The translations under genes and the position numbers were made by a program. Under the pieces are notes generated by a model. The model made no database searches. It saw only the letters and a list, made by a program, of their open reading frames with translations, and was not told the origin of the DNA. From positions 62,001 through 126,000 of the forward strand of contig MU385724.1 in NCBI GenBank assembly GCA_022497155.1: a stretch of 64,000 nt of DNA, written 5' to 3'. Below, one piece after another: positions 24,864-35,737 of the stretch; positions within the stretch are counted from its first letter, which is position 1; each line of letters starts with the position of its first letter. The DNA is from Whalleya microplaca (taxonomy: Eukaryota; Ascomycota; Sordariomycetes; Xylariales; Xylariaceae).

Positions 24864-25473
24864 AGAGTTTGAATCGTGAAAGTGTAATACCTTACTTTTA
24901 AAGTATTGATGAGTTGAACTAATCATGTCAGGAGGTGAGTTGACCCATGTACTAGCTCTTGAGAGCATTTTAGCACACAACACTTGTAGCTTGAGTCTTT
25001 TGGTCTTTCTGGATTAGAAACTAGGTGCTGCTTATCTGCGGCACCATCTAAGTTGTGTGAAGACATACATCTAGTTTCCACCCAACTATTCTGTAGTTTT
25101 GTTTGACCTCTTGCGACTGCGATTTGGCAAGGTAAAGCAAGGAAATCTTGTTTATAACCCTGCATCTCCAGCTTATGCGAATAATCAATTGTAACCAATA
25201 ATCGTCTCGAAATGAGTATCTGGCATACGATCCATTGCCAAATCTAGACTATCATAGAGTTCTACCCCTGGATGATCTGCAGCTCAACGTCAGTGGGGTT
25301 GCGAGGAAGAGCTAAGATGACGTCCAACACTGCCCCCGTTCTCTAAGATATATTTTTTCAAAAAGCTGAATACTATATCGACTTCACCTAGATAGACTCA
25401 TCTACATACGTATAAGGGATAAATTCTTTTTAGGTATACCTTAACTTGAAAACCTAATAGCTAGCGTAACACG
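24864..25473. other. intergenic, no gene seen
   Basis: 3' region of the GMC gene and promoter of the hypothetical gene that starts at 25474. No supported exon. Confidence 0.5.
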
Positions 25474-26184
25474 ATGACATCCTTAGCGGCATTCCGCAAC
25501 CACATCCCGCACCAAATTGACAGGTTCGCCAACAGAACCTCACCACGACCCCCAGCTCAACAATTACAACCACAGCCAGGCCAGGGCACAGCCGCAGACT
25601 ACGATGCGGCATCACAAGAAGAGCACCACCAGTACACGTCACCGGATGCGACTAAGACTCTTGAATTGGCACCCAGAGGTCACACCATGGTCGTTACAAC
25701 AGCCAACGGCGCGCCACTACTAACCATCACGTTCGCCTCCAACTCATCTGACGACAAGGCGCCGGATCTTATCGTTCTGCGCGGGAATGGGGCAGGCGAC
25801 GAGATCGCATCAGCGCAATTCCATCGCTGGACGTCGTCGAAGACGGACCTACGGATCCACGGGCAGAAGGTGAGAATCCGGAAGGACTTCGAGAGCAGTA
25901 CGGGGCTGGGAAAGGCGAAGTGGGAGCGCGACGGCAGGAAAGCGATGCGTATGAAGGTAGGGAAGGAGGTCTTTGCTCGGTTCGAGGCCGTGGGCGAAGG
26001 GAAGCGGAAGAAGGGTACGGGGCAGTTCGATATCTTGAAAGATGGACTCAGTAGGGACCAGTTGGAGGAGATTGTCATCTCATGCTTGGTTGAGCGCGAG
26101 AGGATGAGGAGAGATGGAGAATTGGGTGGGGAATTACTACAGGAAGGCGTCTGGGAGTTATTCATGGCTAGCATTGGACTCTGA
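25474..26184 (+). CDS. conserved-looking hypothetical protein, tubby/LURP-like C-terminal fold possible
   Basis: Single-exon 236-residue frame, GC-rich compared with its flanks, which supports real coding. Residues 1-60 are low-complexity, rich in Gln and Pro. Residues about 60-225 form a beta-rich region (TMVVTTANGAPLLTITF, FHRWTSSKTDLRIHG) followed by a basic stretch and an acidic helix (LSRDQLEEIVISCLVERER). This pattern resembles the small fungal proteins with a tubby-like or DUF6593-like domain, but I cannot name a family firmly. The gene ends only 156 bp from the 3' end of the terpene synthase, which is convergent with it. No function is assigned. Confidence 0.65.
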   Translation: MTSLAAFRNHIPHQIDRFANRTSPRPPAQQLQPQPGQGTAADYDAASQEEHHQYTSPDATKTLELAPRGHTMVVTTANGAPLLTITFASNSSDDKAPDLIVLRGNGAGDEIASAQFHRWTSSKTDLRIHGQKVRIRKDFESSTGLGKAKWERDGRKAMRMKVGKEVFARFEAVGEGKRKKGTGQFDILKDGLSRDQLEEIVISCLVERERMRRDGELGGELLQEGVWELFMASIGL

Positions 26185-26339
26185 AGGGGACGAACTCATG
26201 ACTACCACTTTATAGAATGTAAACTTCAGTGAAGTTTATTTCTAAAGCAAAGTTCGTCCGCTTCTTGTGTTTCTGTCTAGATTGTCACCAGATCGTTATG
26301 ATAGGAGTAATATATTTCCATTGACTGGAAAATCACAAC

Positions 26340-26843
26340 TCACTCTTCAGGTGGGAGATTTAAGATCTGTGTGCGGCGTACTTGTTGGCCTTCGTCGCCT
26401 AGATATCGCCCACTAGAATAGCTATTTCATAATCAGTCTTTCAATTAGATAGGAACACTAGATCCCAAATGACTTGCCTCCAGTGCAGATTACCCAGCGC
26501 AACATTGCGGCACCCATCAATGTATTTGAGAACCTCTTTGTCCGTTTTCTCGCCCCACGTCGGCAATTCCACCAGAGCACTGTACCAACGCTGGTATGCA
26601 GCTGCGAGCATGTGACCGACTCTGTCAACAGCTTGCTGTGTTGTATGTCCTTGATCTTTTAGGAGTATAATTATATTATGCCGGACTCCCTGTTCCTGTA
26701 ATATATTCAGTGTACTAGTTGGGGGGGGGGGGGGGGGGGGGGGTTGGTTTATTTATAATTAAAAAAAAAAAAAGTAGAGGAAGAAAAAAAGTAGGATAAA
26801 TTTAGATTTTGAAGTTTGAAATAGCAAGAAANNNNNNNNNNCG

Positions 26844-26901
<58 letters not shown>

Positions 26902-28141
26902 TTTATTATTAATGTACTTACCAGATCCTTCCGGTAGGAAAGCAGGTCGTTCACACTACGTGTTGAATGTTAATTTGGCTCGCTAAACCATTATCAGCCT
27001 CTACCTACAGAATCACTAGGTCAGATGCGACCTCCTCGCACGTTCGAATGGAAAAGTGATCTATGATTTCCTGGGTAAGTTCGATACCATGAGCATACCT
27101 TTACTATATATATTAGCATATTCAATTACACAGCTAAGAGTATGAGGAGTCCTACTCGACGAGCGAGAATGATGGGTAGGTGCCAATCGAGTGTCTCCGT
27201 AGATTCATGTAGTCTTCAATACTGAGCGCTGAAGAGTGATAGTTCACGCCAACCTGCCTAAGTACCCCCAAACAGTACTTTCTGATACGATTCCTATATC
27301 GTGCTTGAAGCGCTGGTGCATAATTTAGGCATTGAGAATCAACTAATATAACACTCAACTTACTATGAGACGACCTCTGTCTGTTGGTAAGTATGGTGCG
27401 ATGTCCTTCTACTGATACCAAGATGAAGGCTTGGCGAACTAACCTCTCTATATCTGAACCAAGTAGATTGGAATACGTGCCTTAAGGGATTTTCTTCTGG
27501 GCTCACTTGAGGATGTACATCATCTAATAACGCCAATGTGTAGATGATCTCCTCTGCTGCCTTGACTGGATCACTGTTTAATGGTCCCTCGTCAAACTCT
27601 GGCCCAATATTTGTAAGAATCAGCTTTCTTTGGGGGTTCCATCAACTTACGGTCATCAAAGGCAAAAACCTATTATATATCTCGTTATGGTAGTCACATA
27701 CAATTGGACTCAAGGGAAAAGAAACCCAGTGATGCCAGTCAATCATGACACGAAGAGCAGCATCACCTGCATTCGGGGCCCACATGGCATTCATTAGAGC
27801 AAAGTTTGCTTCTGTGTTTTTTTGGGCTTGTTCTTCGTTCAGGTTGAAAACCCTGTCAATGAGTTAGTATGCAACGCAAAAATTCCATTAGGACCCAAAG
27901 CACACATCGAAATCCAAGCCTCAGCTTCTGCTTTGACCTTCTTGTAAGATGGATTAACTACTGGGTCAATAGACATGATTGAAGAGAACAGGTCTGGTAA
28001 CTGTATTGAAGAAGTCGTCATGAGATCTTGATTGACTTCTGACTCGTTTCCATAAGACAGCGGTGACGTGTCCGACCGATATGGCGTCTCCGAGAGGAGC
28101 GACTCATTTCGGGCTGGGCTAGTATCAATAGTCGAGACCAT
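26340..28141 (-). CDS. class I terpene synthase (sesquiterpene cyclase type), nine exons
   Basis: Exons (minus): 28141-27906, 27852-27726, 27669-27651, 27598-27419, 27312-27156, 27098-27009, 26955-26922, 26695-26478, 26412-26340. They total 1134 nt, 377 residues. The enzyme should ionise and cyclise a prenyl diphosphate, most likely farnesyl diphosphate. Seen: LPDLFSSIMSIDP near the N-terminus, metal-binding DDQFDE at 126-131, NDLLSYRKD at 272-280 (NSE/DTE type), and the terminal GRYLG (Arg-Tyr pair). All catalytic motifs are present. Intron 7 carries the assembly gap and homopolymers. Intron 8 uses a GC-AG pair (GCAAGT). Two donors are weak (GTTTCT, GTGTGC). The exon 4/5 join (27419/27312) is the least certain and adds a few residues relative to relatives. 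The gene is divergent from the P450, and together they suggest a terpenoid pathway. Confidence 0.9.
26721..26743. repeat. poly-G run (23 G)
   Basis: An uninterrupted run of about 23 G on the plus strand inside intron 7 of the terpene synthase gene. On the gene's own strand this is a C run near the 3' end of the intron. Confidence 0.9.
26832..26841. other. assembly gap (10 N)
   Basis: Ten ambiguous bases between an A/G-rich stretch and a poly-C run. The true length of this part is not known. The terpene synthase reading frame is intact on both sides, so the gap is inside an intron. Confidence 0.98.
26844..26901. repeat. poly-C run (about 58 C)
   Basis: About 58 consecutive C on the plus strand directly after the gap, that is a G run close to the 5' splice site of terpene synthase intron 7. 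The length is probably approximate because it abuts the gap. Confidence 0.9.
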
Positions 28142-29200
28142 ATTGGTGAAGATTCTGGCAACGTCAGTTCACCGGCGTCCTTGGTTTGATTCAAAGACCA
28201 AACTGGTAAAAGTCGCTGTATCTCACTCGATAATAGTGGATATACCTGCAACACGATACTTTTGACTGAGCCACATAAGTGGCTTTTCTAGCACCACAGT
28301 TGGCTTCACAGCGGGAGTGGTGATACGCTCAACGCAGTCAGCTCGGGAGGATAGCAGCACAAGGCGGGAACACTCCCTCTTACGGGAGGCATCCTTAGCA
28401 TGATAGAGAATGGGTCACCATCCAGTTATTCTTAAATATAGCCGAATAACGCATCAAACAGTAAATTGACTAAGCTCTTTATTCATAGAGCGAGTAAGGA
28501 GTAGTCGAAGGAGGCTGATCAGGGGGTAGACGTTGAACTGCTGTGGCTGTAGAAAGGCCCCATGACTATAAATCATGCCCCCTCGACCATAAGGGTCAAC
28601 AATGTTCGTAAACTCAGCCTAGGCAGTTGTGGTGTCATGGCAAACTCGGGAAACTGGCAGCCCACAATCGGAAAGCGGGTTGTTATCCGGCCTTAGCTAT
28701 TCTCGTCTTATCCAGCAATCTTCTATATATAGGTTGCGCAGTTCCCCAATGGCCTGATATGGTATTTAAACCCTGCAAGGTGACTAGGTCGCTCACCGAC
28801 AATGCCGTTATTGTCACAGTCACATTGATGCATTGTTACATCGTCACGTAGTCACATGGTCATTGAGAAATACTCAATATCAACCAATGCTTTTCGTAAG
28901 CACCACTTGATATATGTAGGGCTAACTGGTACCGCTGTAAATGGTCCTTATTTGCCGCTGTGGCGCACCTATTCGGCAGCTAATGACGGCATATATTGAA
29001 TATGAGGGAATTTTGATTTTGTAGGCTTATGTTTGAAAGAAGAAAATACACCCCCGAAGAACCCCAGGGTTGAGGATATTACGCTGGCTACAATTCCGAA
29101 TAATCTTGACAGGGGCAGTGATGCAAAGCACTAAAAAGATTTTTACAAGGTTCAAATTTTTCTGCGATTTTTGTCTTTATTCAGACTTTCTTTATATTCT
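28142..29200. promoter_or_regulatory. divergent promoter region of terpene synthase and P450
   Basis: A 1.06-kb spacer between two genes transcribed away from each other, without an exon I can support. It is the natural place for shared regulatory sites of a biosynthetic gene pair. No specific binding motif is called. Confidence 0.5.
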
Positions 29201-31342
29201 ATGAAGGATCTATGTTGGCCTTTCGGAGTTGAAGGCTTGATTGCAAGAGCAATGACTTACATAGGTAAAATTGGCGCTATCGCATGCAATGCCGACCTCA
29301 ATGTCCCTGAAGGATGTCGATTACAGCGCCTTGGAGTAATATTCATTAACGCAACAATATTATATTGCGTGAGTCTTGCAATATACAGACGTTTCTTCCA
29401 CCCCCTGAGGAATGTCCCAGGGCCGTTTCTCGCGACCATCACTGGCTGGTACGAGTTTTATCAAGATGTAATCCTTGATGGGCAATATGCCCACGAATAT
29501 AAGAAACTGCACGAGAAGTATGGTAAGTGGGCATAAAACTTCAATAATGGCTTGTAGAGCACCGCTAACATTCGCCAAGGCTCAGTTATTCGAGTCTCTC
29601 CTAACCGAGTGCATATTGACGATCCCGAATACTTTCGCGAGTACGCTCTCGACACCATATTTATCAACTTTCTATCATGTAGAATTCATTTAAATCTGAC
29701 CCTGTGGACAGGGTGTATGTCAGCAAAGCTGATTCCTATGTCAAAGATCCAAGGTTCTACCAAGCCGGCGGAGGCATCCAGCAATCCATCATTATGTTGA
29801 TTGACCCCAAAGCACACCGTCAGCGAAAGGAAATGATTCGTTCAATGTTTTCACCTCGATTTATGGAAGAGATAGCCCCTGACATTGAGGACGTCATCGG
29901 GCGTGCTCTAAGTCAGGCGAAAGTTTCCCATACTAGAGGTGGGCCCTTGGATATACAGCGTATATACCAAGCTATAACAGTAAGTGATAATCCCTTAAAA
30001 TACTCTTAAGACAAAGCTGATCATTTCGTGATTTTGTAAAAAGGTCGACACGATTACGGCTATTCTCTTCGGTACCAGCTTGAATCTTGTAGACTCTGCG
30101 TTGGAACCTGAGCAACCGCCTTTTCTCGAGTTCATGGCTATGTTTGCCGACAATTTCATGCTCACTAAACATTTCCCGATTCTCAGCTCTATCGCAGTAC
30201 AGTTGCCCTTTTGGCTTGCTGACAAGCTCGTGCCGGGCTATGCAAGATTTCGAGTTGTATGTAATTCCTACTCTCTGAAGTTTGTTGAGCTCCTAACATC
30301 ACGTCCTCCTGAAGCAATGTCGTGAATGGATTGATAAGATCGAAGCCCGAAATAAGAAAGGCATATATGTGACAGAGTCAGGTCGTTCGACTATATTTGA
30401 TTTGCTACTCAATCCGAATCCAGAAAAGGGCCATCAACCACTAAACAAAGACATTCGTAAGTAGTATCCAAGGTGGAGTCATCAATCTGTATAATTCCTG
30501 ATTCATTCTTGTAGTTGTGGATGAAGCGCTTGCCTTGTGCTTCGCAGGTACTGATACGACGAGCTACGGACTTAGTCTAGCGACATTCTACCTCCTCAAA
30601 AGCCCAGACAAGCTGAAGAATCTGAAGCAGGAGTTACAGACTGTGAAGCCAAATCTAGCAGGCTTGCTTGAGTACCGTGATGTTATGAAACTGCCGTATC
30701 TAGTGAGTTCTCCCGTGGAATCGTTGGGTCCAAATTTATAAGCCAGACAATCTGCTCACTGCAAGATAGACTGCCGTTGTTAAAGAGTCGCTGCGCTGCT
30801 CTACTCCAGTCGCTGGTATCATCCCTCGTATTGTTCCACAAGAGGGAGCAAATGTCGGCGGGTACTTTCTATGCAAAGGAGTAAGTGTCAATGCATGCTC
30901 AATCACCAAGCACTTTCAATATCTGACAAGCCTTTTCAATTCTTCAGACTGTGGTATCCCAAACAATTCACACAGTCCATCAGAATAAATCCGTCTGGCC
31001 TGAAGCCGGTAGATTCATGCCCGAGCGCTGGTTGAATGGGGATCTGAAGGAGTTGGATAAGTTCTTCGTCACATTCAGTAGGGGGCCACGCTCCTGTCTT
31101 GGTACCAAGTAAGCATCTATCCTCGTCGACTTAGCTTCACATCAGGGCCTTGACTAATTTGGATGCCTTGGGCCTAAAGCATCACTTACCTCGAAATGTA
31201 TCTCACTATCGCCAACTTTTTCAATCAGCTGGACATGACGCTCTATAGGACGGACGAGATCCGCTGGAGGGAAAGTGCTGCTGCCCGCATTTGTCAGCAC
31301 GTCAGAGTGACAGTCGACAATGTTAGAGAGCCTCAACCGTGA
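29201..31342 (+). CDS. cytochrome P450 monooxygenase, nine exons
   Basis: Exons: 29201-29522, 29580-29640, 29712-29979, 30044-30256, 30315-30456, 30515-30702, 30770-30880, 30948-31108, 31180-31342. They total 1629 nt, 542 residues. The N-terminal hydrophobic anchor (LGVIFINATILYCVSLAIY) and the proline-rich hinge (NVPGPFLA) place it on the ER membrane. The I-helix oxygen motif AGTDTTS is at about 346-352, the ExxR motif KESLR at 403-407, then MPERW, and the heme loop FSRGPRSCLG with Cys485. All key residues are present, so it should be active. It is divergent from the terpene synthase across 1.06 kb and is the obvious candidate to oxidise the terpene skeleton. The start ATG at 29201 was chosen because the frame upstream begins with a non-ATG codon. 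Confidence 0.94.
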
Positions 31343-32722
31343 TGAGCCGGTGTGAGCTGATTGGTCTGGGTTTGGTAAAGGGAAGAACCAGACAATACAT
31401 AATCTGCACCGTTAGTAAGTTGCATGTAGATTTAGCCATTTGCTACGTACCCAACACTGTGAAGAGTGGTCTGGTTGGTTCAAGCAGAAAATTAGATTTA
31501 ACTTCGCATGAAATGGTAAACTGATGCCTTTCAATATATTTCGGTTTCATTTCCCCTCAAATAAGATATTTATTATTACGATTTCCCAATATTTCCCTGC
31601 ATTTGCTTGTCAACTTCCTTCTGTCAAGCTCCAATTACCATCGTGTCTATGAGCCTTATCTAAGGACATTTCTATGTCAGGCCATATCTTGACGATTACT
31701 TTCTTCAAAGATCCCTCAATGCCATGGCCGTTAATACCCCCCTGGACGTCTTTAACCCTATACAGGTGGCTTGATTAAGTTGAGAAGGTTTTCTCAAGTT
31801 AAAGCCATAAAAATAATTAAGCTTGCGCTCCTTGACTTGTTATTTTGTGACTCACAGCTATATTTAACTCTCGCCAACCCTGGTTGCCACCACTAATAGA
31901 GGTTCTCGGGAGATATTGTGGTAAATTCGGTGGCAATTTAAACTATGGCTTAACAGTCGAAGTGAGAAAGTCAATTGACTGAATGTGTTAAGATATGCCC
32001 TATAGGGCTGAGGGCGGTACGGGCCTACGTATGGCCGGCCGCCTTTACTTGTATATATAAGGGGCTCTGCCACCTTCCTATAGCTTCACTTTGCACTAAT
32101 CAAGTCACTATACTCCTCATTACTTTGTCCCATATTGAGAAAATGGAGTGCACTAGCTAAGTTCAAGTAGATCGATAGGATCGTTTAATATGAGTCCCTC
32201 TTACACTCGATTGATCCCAAATATGTATTTTGGTCGCATTTCTTTGACTCATAAAAAGGTTACAGCCATACCTTTAAAGAGCCGACTGACGAGGCAGAAT
32301 CCATTCTTCTTTGCTATTGCAGATTAAGCTCAATACTGGAACTTGGGGATGCCTTCATGGGTAGGAGATAAACTCCCGTACAATCCTCTAAATAATACAC
32401 TATATAATGCGGTACATCGTTTTATAATATCCCAAATAACTTTAACATATAGCATTCTTGTGTTCATATGTTTAACAGTTGCAGAGCTTGTCCTGGTGAG
32501 TGCTTCTTCATGTCGTTGTATTCAATGATAATTGTCCTTGTTCGTACAATGGCGTCGCTCTCCTGGGCTTGTGATCTTGAGTCCCAGGTTCGATTATCGC
32601 TTAGTATTACTGCGGATCCATTTGACAATGATTTATTGTGAGCTGTTGTTTCTTGGACTTTGGAGATGGTTGGATTGGTCCTACTCAGGAGTATCGTGTC
32701 GTAGGCGTGTCTGTCTTCATCA
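31343..32722. other. AT-rich intergenic DNA
   Basis: Convergent 3' regions of the P450 (+) and the 7TM protein (-), about 1.4 kb. No supported exon or structured repeat. Confidence 0.5.
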
Positions 32723-34098
32723 CTAGGTAAGGCCTTCCTCATCTATGCAGGCGGCAAACCAAAGTTTCCGGCGGTCATAGCCGCTACTGCCAATTGTTTG
32801 CACTCCTCGCCGATAGTTGTCTTTTGAGATGTCATAAGCCCTCTTATAGCCCCGCGACGACATCTCTCCAAAAACCCTAGGTGCGACGTGCCAGAAGAAG
32901 CCTTTTAGAGTCGGAAACGTAGCGCATGCGACGAGGAGATTTATCTCAGCGATTCTGTGGCCGAACATACATCAGCGTCGAATTTGGGAAAGAATTAATG
33001 CCTTGGAATGAAGATTAATTAGACTCACGAAACAATGATGGGCGGTGGGACAACCCATGTTTGATCTATGCTAGTAAAGTCCGGTAGGAGTAACATAATA
33101 ATGCGAACAATACCTGTAATAACAGTACTGTATCCTGTTAGTCTCTTTATATTTCACTGTTGTCATCCCATGTTCCACCATGACTTACACTAATCCAAAT
33201 GCGAAAATTGCAAGCAACCCGACTTTTTGAGCCCCTGAGATCCGTAGCTGCAGTACCATGGGGATAGGAATTGAGAACAATAATACATCAGTAACTGTGC
33301 CAAAGGCAACCTGTGACACATAGATAGAAGACCTATCGACGCAGTACCCAGTCGTGATAGTGACATCCCAGCTCTTTTGAACTGGAGTACAGGCGAAGAG
33401 CAGAGCAAAGAATATAGAAATATTGTAGCCAATGATGAAAGCTATTATGCTTGCAATACTCCACTTCCACCATTTCTGAGGTGAAAGCGAGCGATAGAAG
33501 AGTGCCAATGCTAGTTTTGCAAAAGTAACTAAGGGGCAGAATATCAAAGGGGTTATAAAGAAGATCTAGCCATGGAATCAGTCCCACAAATATCATCAAC
33601 TTAACAGCGAAAATCCAAAAGGGATATAAGAACTATGTGCAAAATGACCTTTGCGAATTCTCCAAACTTTTCCAATGATACTTCCCATGCGTGAACTCCG
33701 ATAATTCCATAAATAAATGTATCTAGAAGACATATTGATGAGCATACGGTTCTAACTATGAAAGTGTCTAGAGTACAAGAGAGGTACTCACACAAAAGCA
33801 AACCCTGAGTTGTAAGTGATGTAGCTTCAGCCAGAAGGACCATGCCTGGGAGTCCCGTCAGCATATATTCTTGAAGGTTGGATGTTTTGGTGCTAAACTT
33901 ACAGACTTCGATGTCCATTTTTCTCCTCAGATATAGCTTCACGTACAGATTCTGTGCCAGAAAAAGGTGTGATACTAGGATTCCAATGGCGAAAACCAAA
34001 TACATGGCCGTAGTTCCATTCCGTTGGGGATTCGAAAAATCAACTTCTATCCCTTCGGGCGGGGGGATCGCAACAGTGACTCCATTTACGGCAGACAT
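32723..34098 (-). CDS. PTH11-like / rhodopsin-domain seven-transmembrane protein
   Basis: Six exons: 34098-33903, 33845-33792, 33722-33649, 33565-33189, 33127-33029, 32954-32723, giving 343 residues. Seven hydrophobic segments alternate with short loops. Family landmarks are GVHAWEVSLEKF, FAKLALALFYRSLSPQKWW, ALLFACTPVQKSWD, and IVRIIMLLPDF with the last helix ending CATFPTLKGFFWH. This is the fungal rhodopsin-like/PTH11-type integral membrane domain without a CFEM domain. Such proteins are numerous in plant-associated ascomycetes, and some act as surface sensors upstream of G proteins; many are uncharacterised and are found inside secondary-metabolite loci. The third donor (GTCATT at 33648) is weak but gives the best family spacing. 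It lies between the P450 and the acyltransferase. Confidence 0.88.
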
Positions 34099-35737
34099 GG
34101 CAGTGGTCGGTTTGTGAACATTAAAGGGAGAGGACAGAATTCACCAAGATAATGAACGATAGTCTGCGAATTCTTTTTCCCAAAGGTCAAGAGCATTGCT
34201 CATCAAATTTAGCAACAGCCTTGCTGTCTTGCGGCGTATGTAAGGCGCAGCAGTGTCTCAGGTTATCGGGTAGTTCTCCTAAAGAGGCGCATCGAATAAT
34301 TCCCATGCATGTTGGTCAACGGTGACGACAGAAACCCGGCTCCTGTGTTGGTACAAAAGATTGGTCAGATGCAGTTATATTGTGTTTCCATCGAGGGTCT
34401 TGGCATAGACGACTGGTGTTATGGTGTCTTCTTCCAAGATACTGAGTGACCCGAGGTGACAGGCACGTTCGGACCCTCATTGGCCAAACCGGAGCGGGAT
34501 GTGCAGGAATGGCGTTGCATACAGAAACTCGTCACGATAAACCCTGTCACTACGGATTATGTTTTCTAATGATAGGACATTCTTGCTATGGCTAATTCGC
34601 CTCCAACGCCCAGAGGGCGTTGCGCTTTAACTACATGTAGTAAAAGGCCCTAGTAATATAAAAATTCCGATGTATATCAGTGGAGTATAAAAGTGACTTG
34701 GCTTTCAGTATAATTTATTGTATAAGTCGAAGTACTTTTGCTACGCACTATCACATATTTGAAACAAGAACATATACGCTTAACGAATCTATATTTATCT
34801 ACTAATATTTAAGGTGGTAATGGATGTATATCGGAATTTTTATATTACATGGGCTCTTTACTAATTAAAGCACAACGCCCTCTGGGCGTTGGAGGCGAAT
34901 TAGCCATAGCAAGTTGACCAAACCAACACGCTAGCTATTGCCGTAAACTTTGGTACAGCAAAATGTCATATTTCATCATATCCCTCGTTCCATTGTCTCG
35001 CCTAAGCATACTAGACCAAGAAGCTCATGTCCACCTACATGTAGGTAGTAAAGCCGGATAGTCAGGCTAGATCTTACCCAGGAATATCTTGGCGATGAAT
35101 ACTAATTGTAGAATTTCCCCTCATATGTGAAATTTTAGGACACGCTCAAATGATAGGTTTCTGGATATCTTTACATATTACAGGGAAGGAAATAGGTTGT
35201 ATAGGAACCAGGAAAGGATATCGTTATTGAGTTCAAACGCTCGCCAATATACAGCGTACCCGTAATGGATTCTATATGCTACAGGCTGGAATGCTGCAGC
35301 CCAATGAAAATGATAGATGTTGAATGTATCGAGGGGCACGCAAATCCAACCTCCCCCCTCAAGCGGAACAGGTATGCAGTTGGTTGAAATTGCAGATGTT
35401 GGTTGATAAGATCTCCATCTTATGCCCAATCTTACGCCAAGACCCTATTTCTCCCGAGAGATCACTCGTCTGTGCGAATGTCTTCCTTACCGCGCGAGCT
35501 AGCAATAAGATCTCTTCTGGTGTGCTGATATACTTGGTACTACAAGTTGTCGCAATACACTCTCAAATCGATGTAGGACAGGGACATGTCTGTCCAGCTA
35601 AACGAAAAGCCCACGGTGATCAGGGCTCTAGGACCTCTGTGAGTAGATAAAATCAATTCAATCTCGACATAGCCATCTCGATATAATCCATTTGCTAAAC
35701 AAATTGCTCCAGTGAAATATTCGTCTCTGCTCACCAC
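34099..35737. other. intergenic with MITE; possible first exon of the acyltransferase
   Basis: Contains the MITE at 34587-34908. A frame within about 35396-35520 (with DPISPERSLVCANVFL) may be the first exon of the acyltransferase because it resembles the start of that family, but I could not place a good intron between it and 35751. The rest shows no gene. Confidence 0.45.
34587..34908. mobile_element. MITE with long imperfect terminal inverted repeats
   Basis: The left end reads TGGCTAATTCGCCTCCAACG and continues through CCCAGAGGGCGTTG; the right end is its reverse complement. The outer repeat spans about 44 bases with one difference. A weaker inverted match continues inward to about 100 bases (shared AATATAAAAATTCCGAT). 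If the element begins TGGCTAATT, it is flanked by TA on both sides. Five further flanking bases are also palindromic (CTTGC/GCAAG), so the border could lie a few bases outward. The interior is AT-rich and non-coding, as expected of a miniature element. Confidence 0.78.

Noticed and set aside
32515..32610. second tRNA-like segment with GGTTCGATT
   Set aside because: The stems of a cloverleaf do not pair; judged chance or relic.
35540..35737. minus-strand frame of 65 codons before the acyltransferase
   Set aside because: It has no family character and overlaps the probable upstream region of the acyltransferase; treated as a chance frame.
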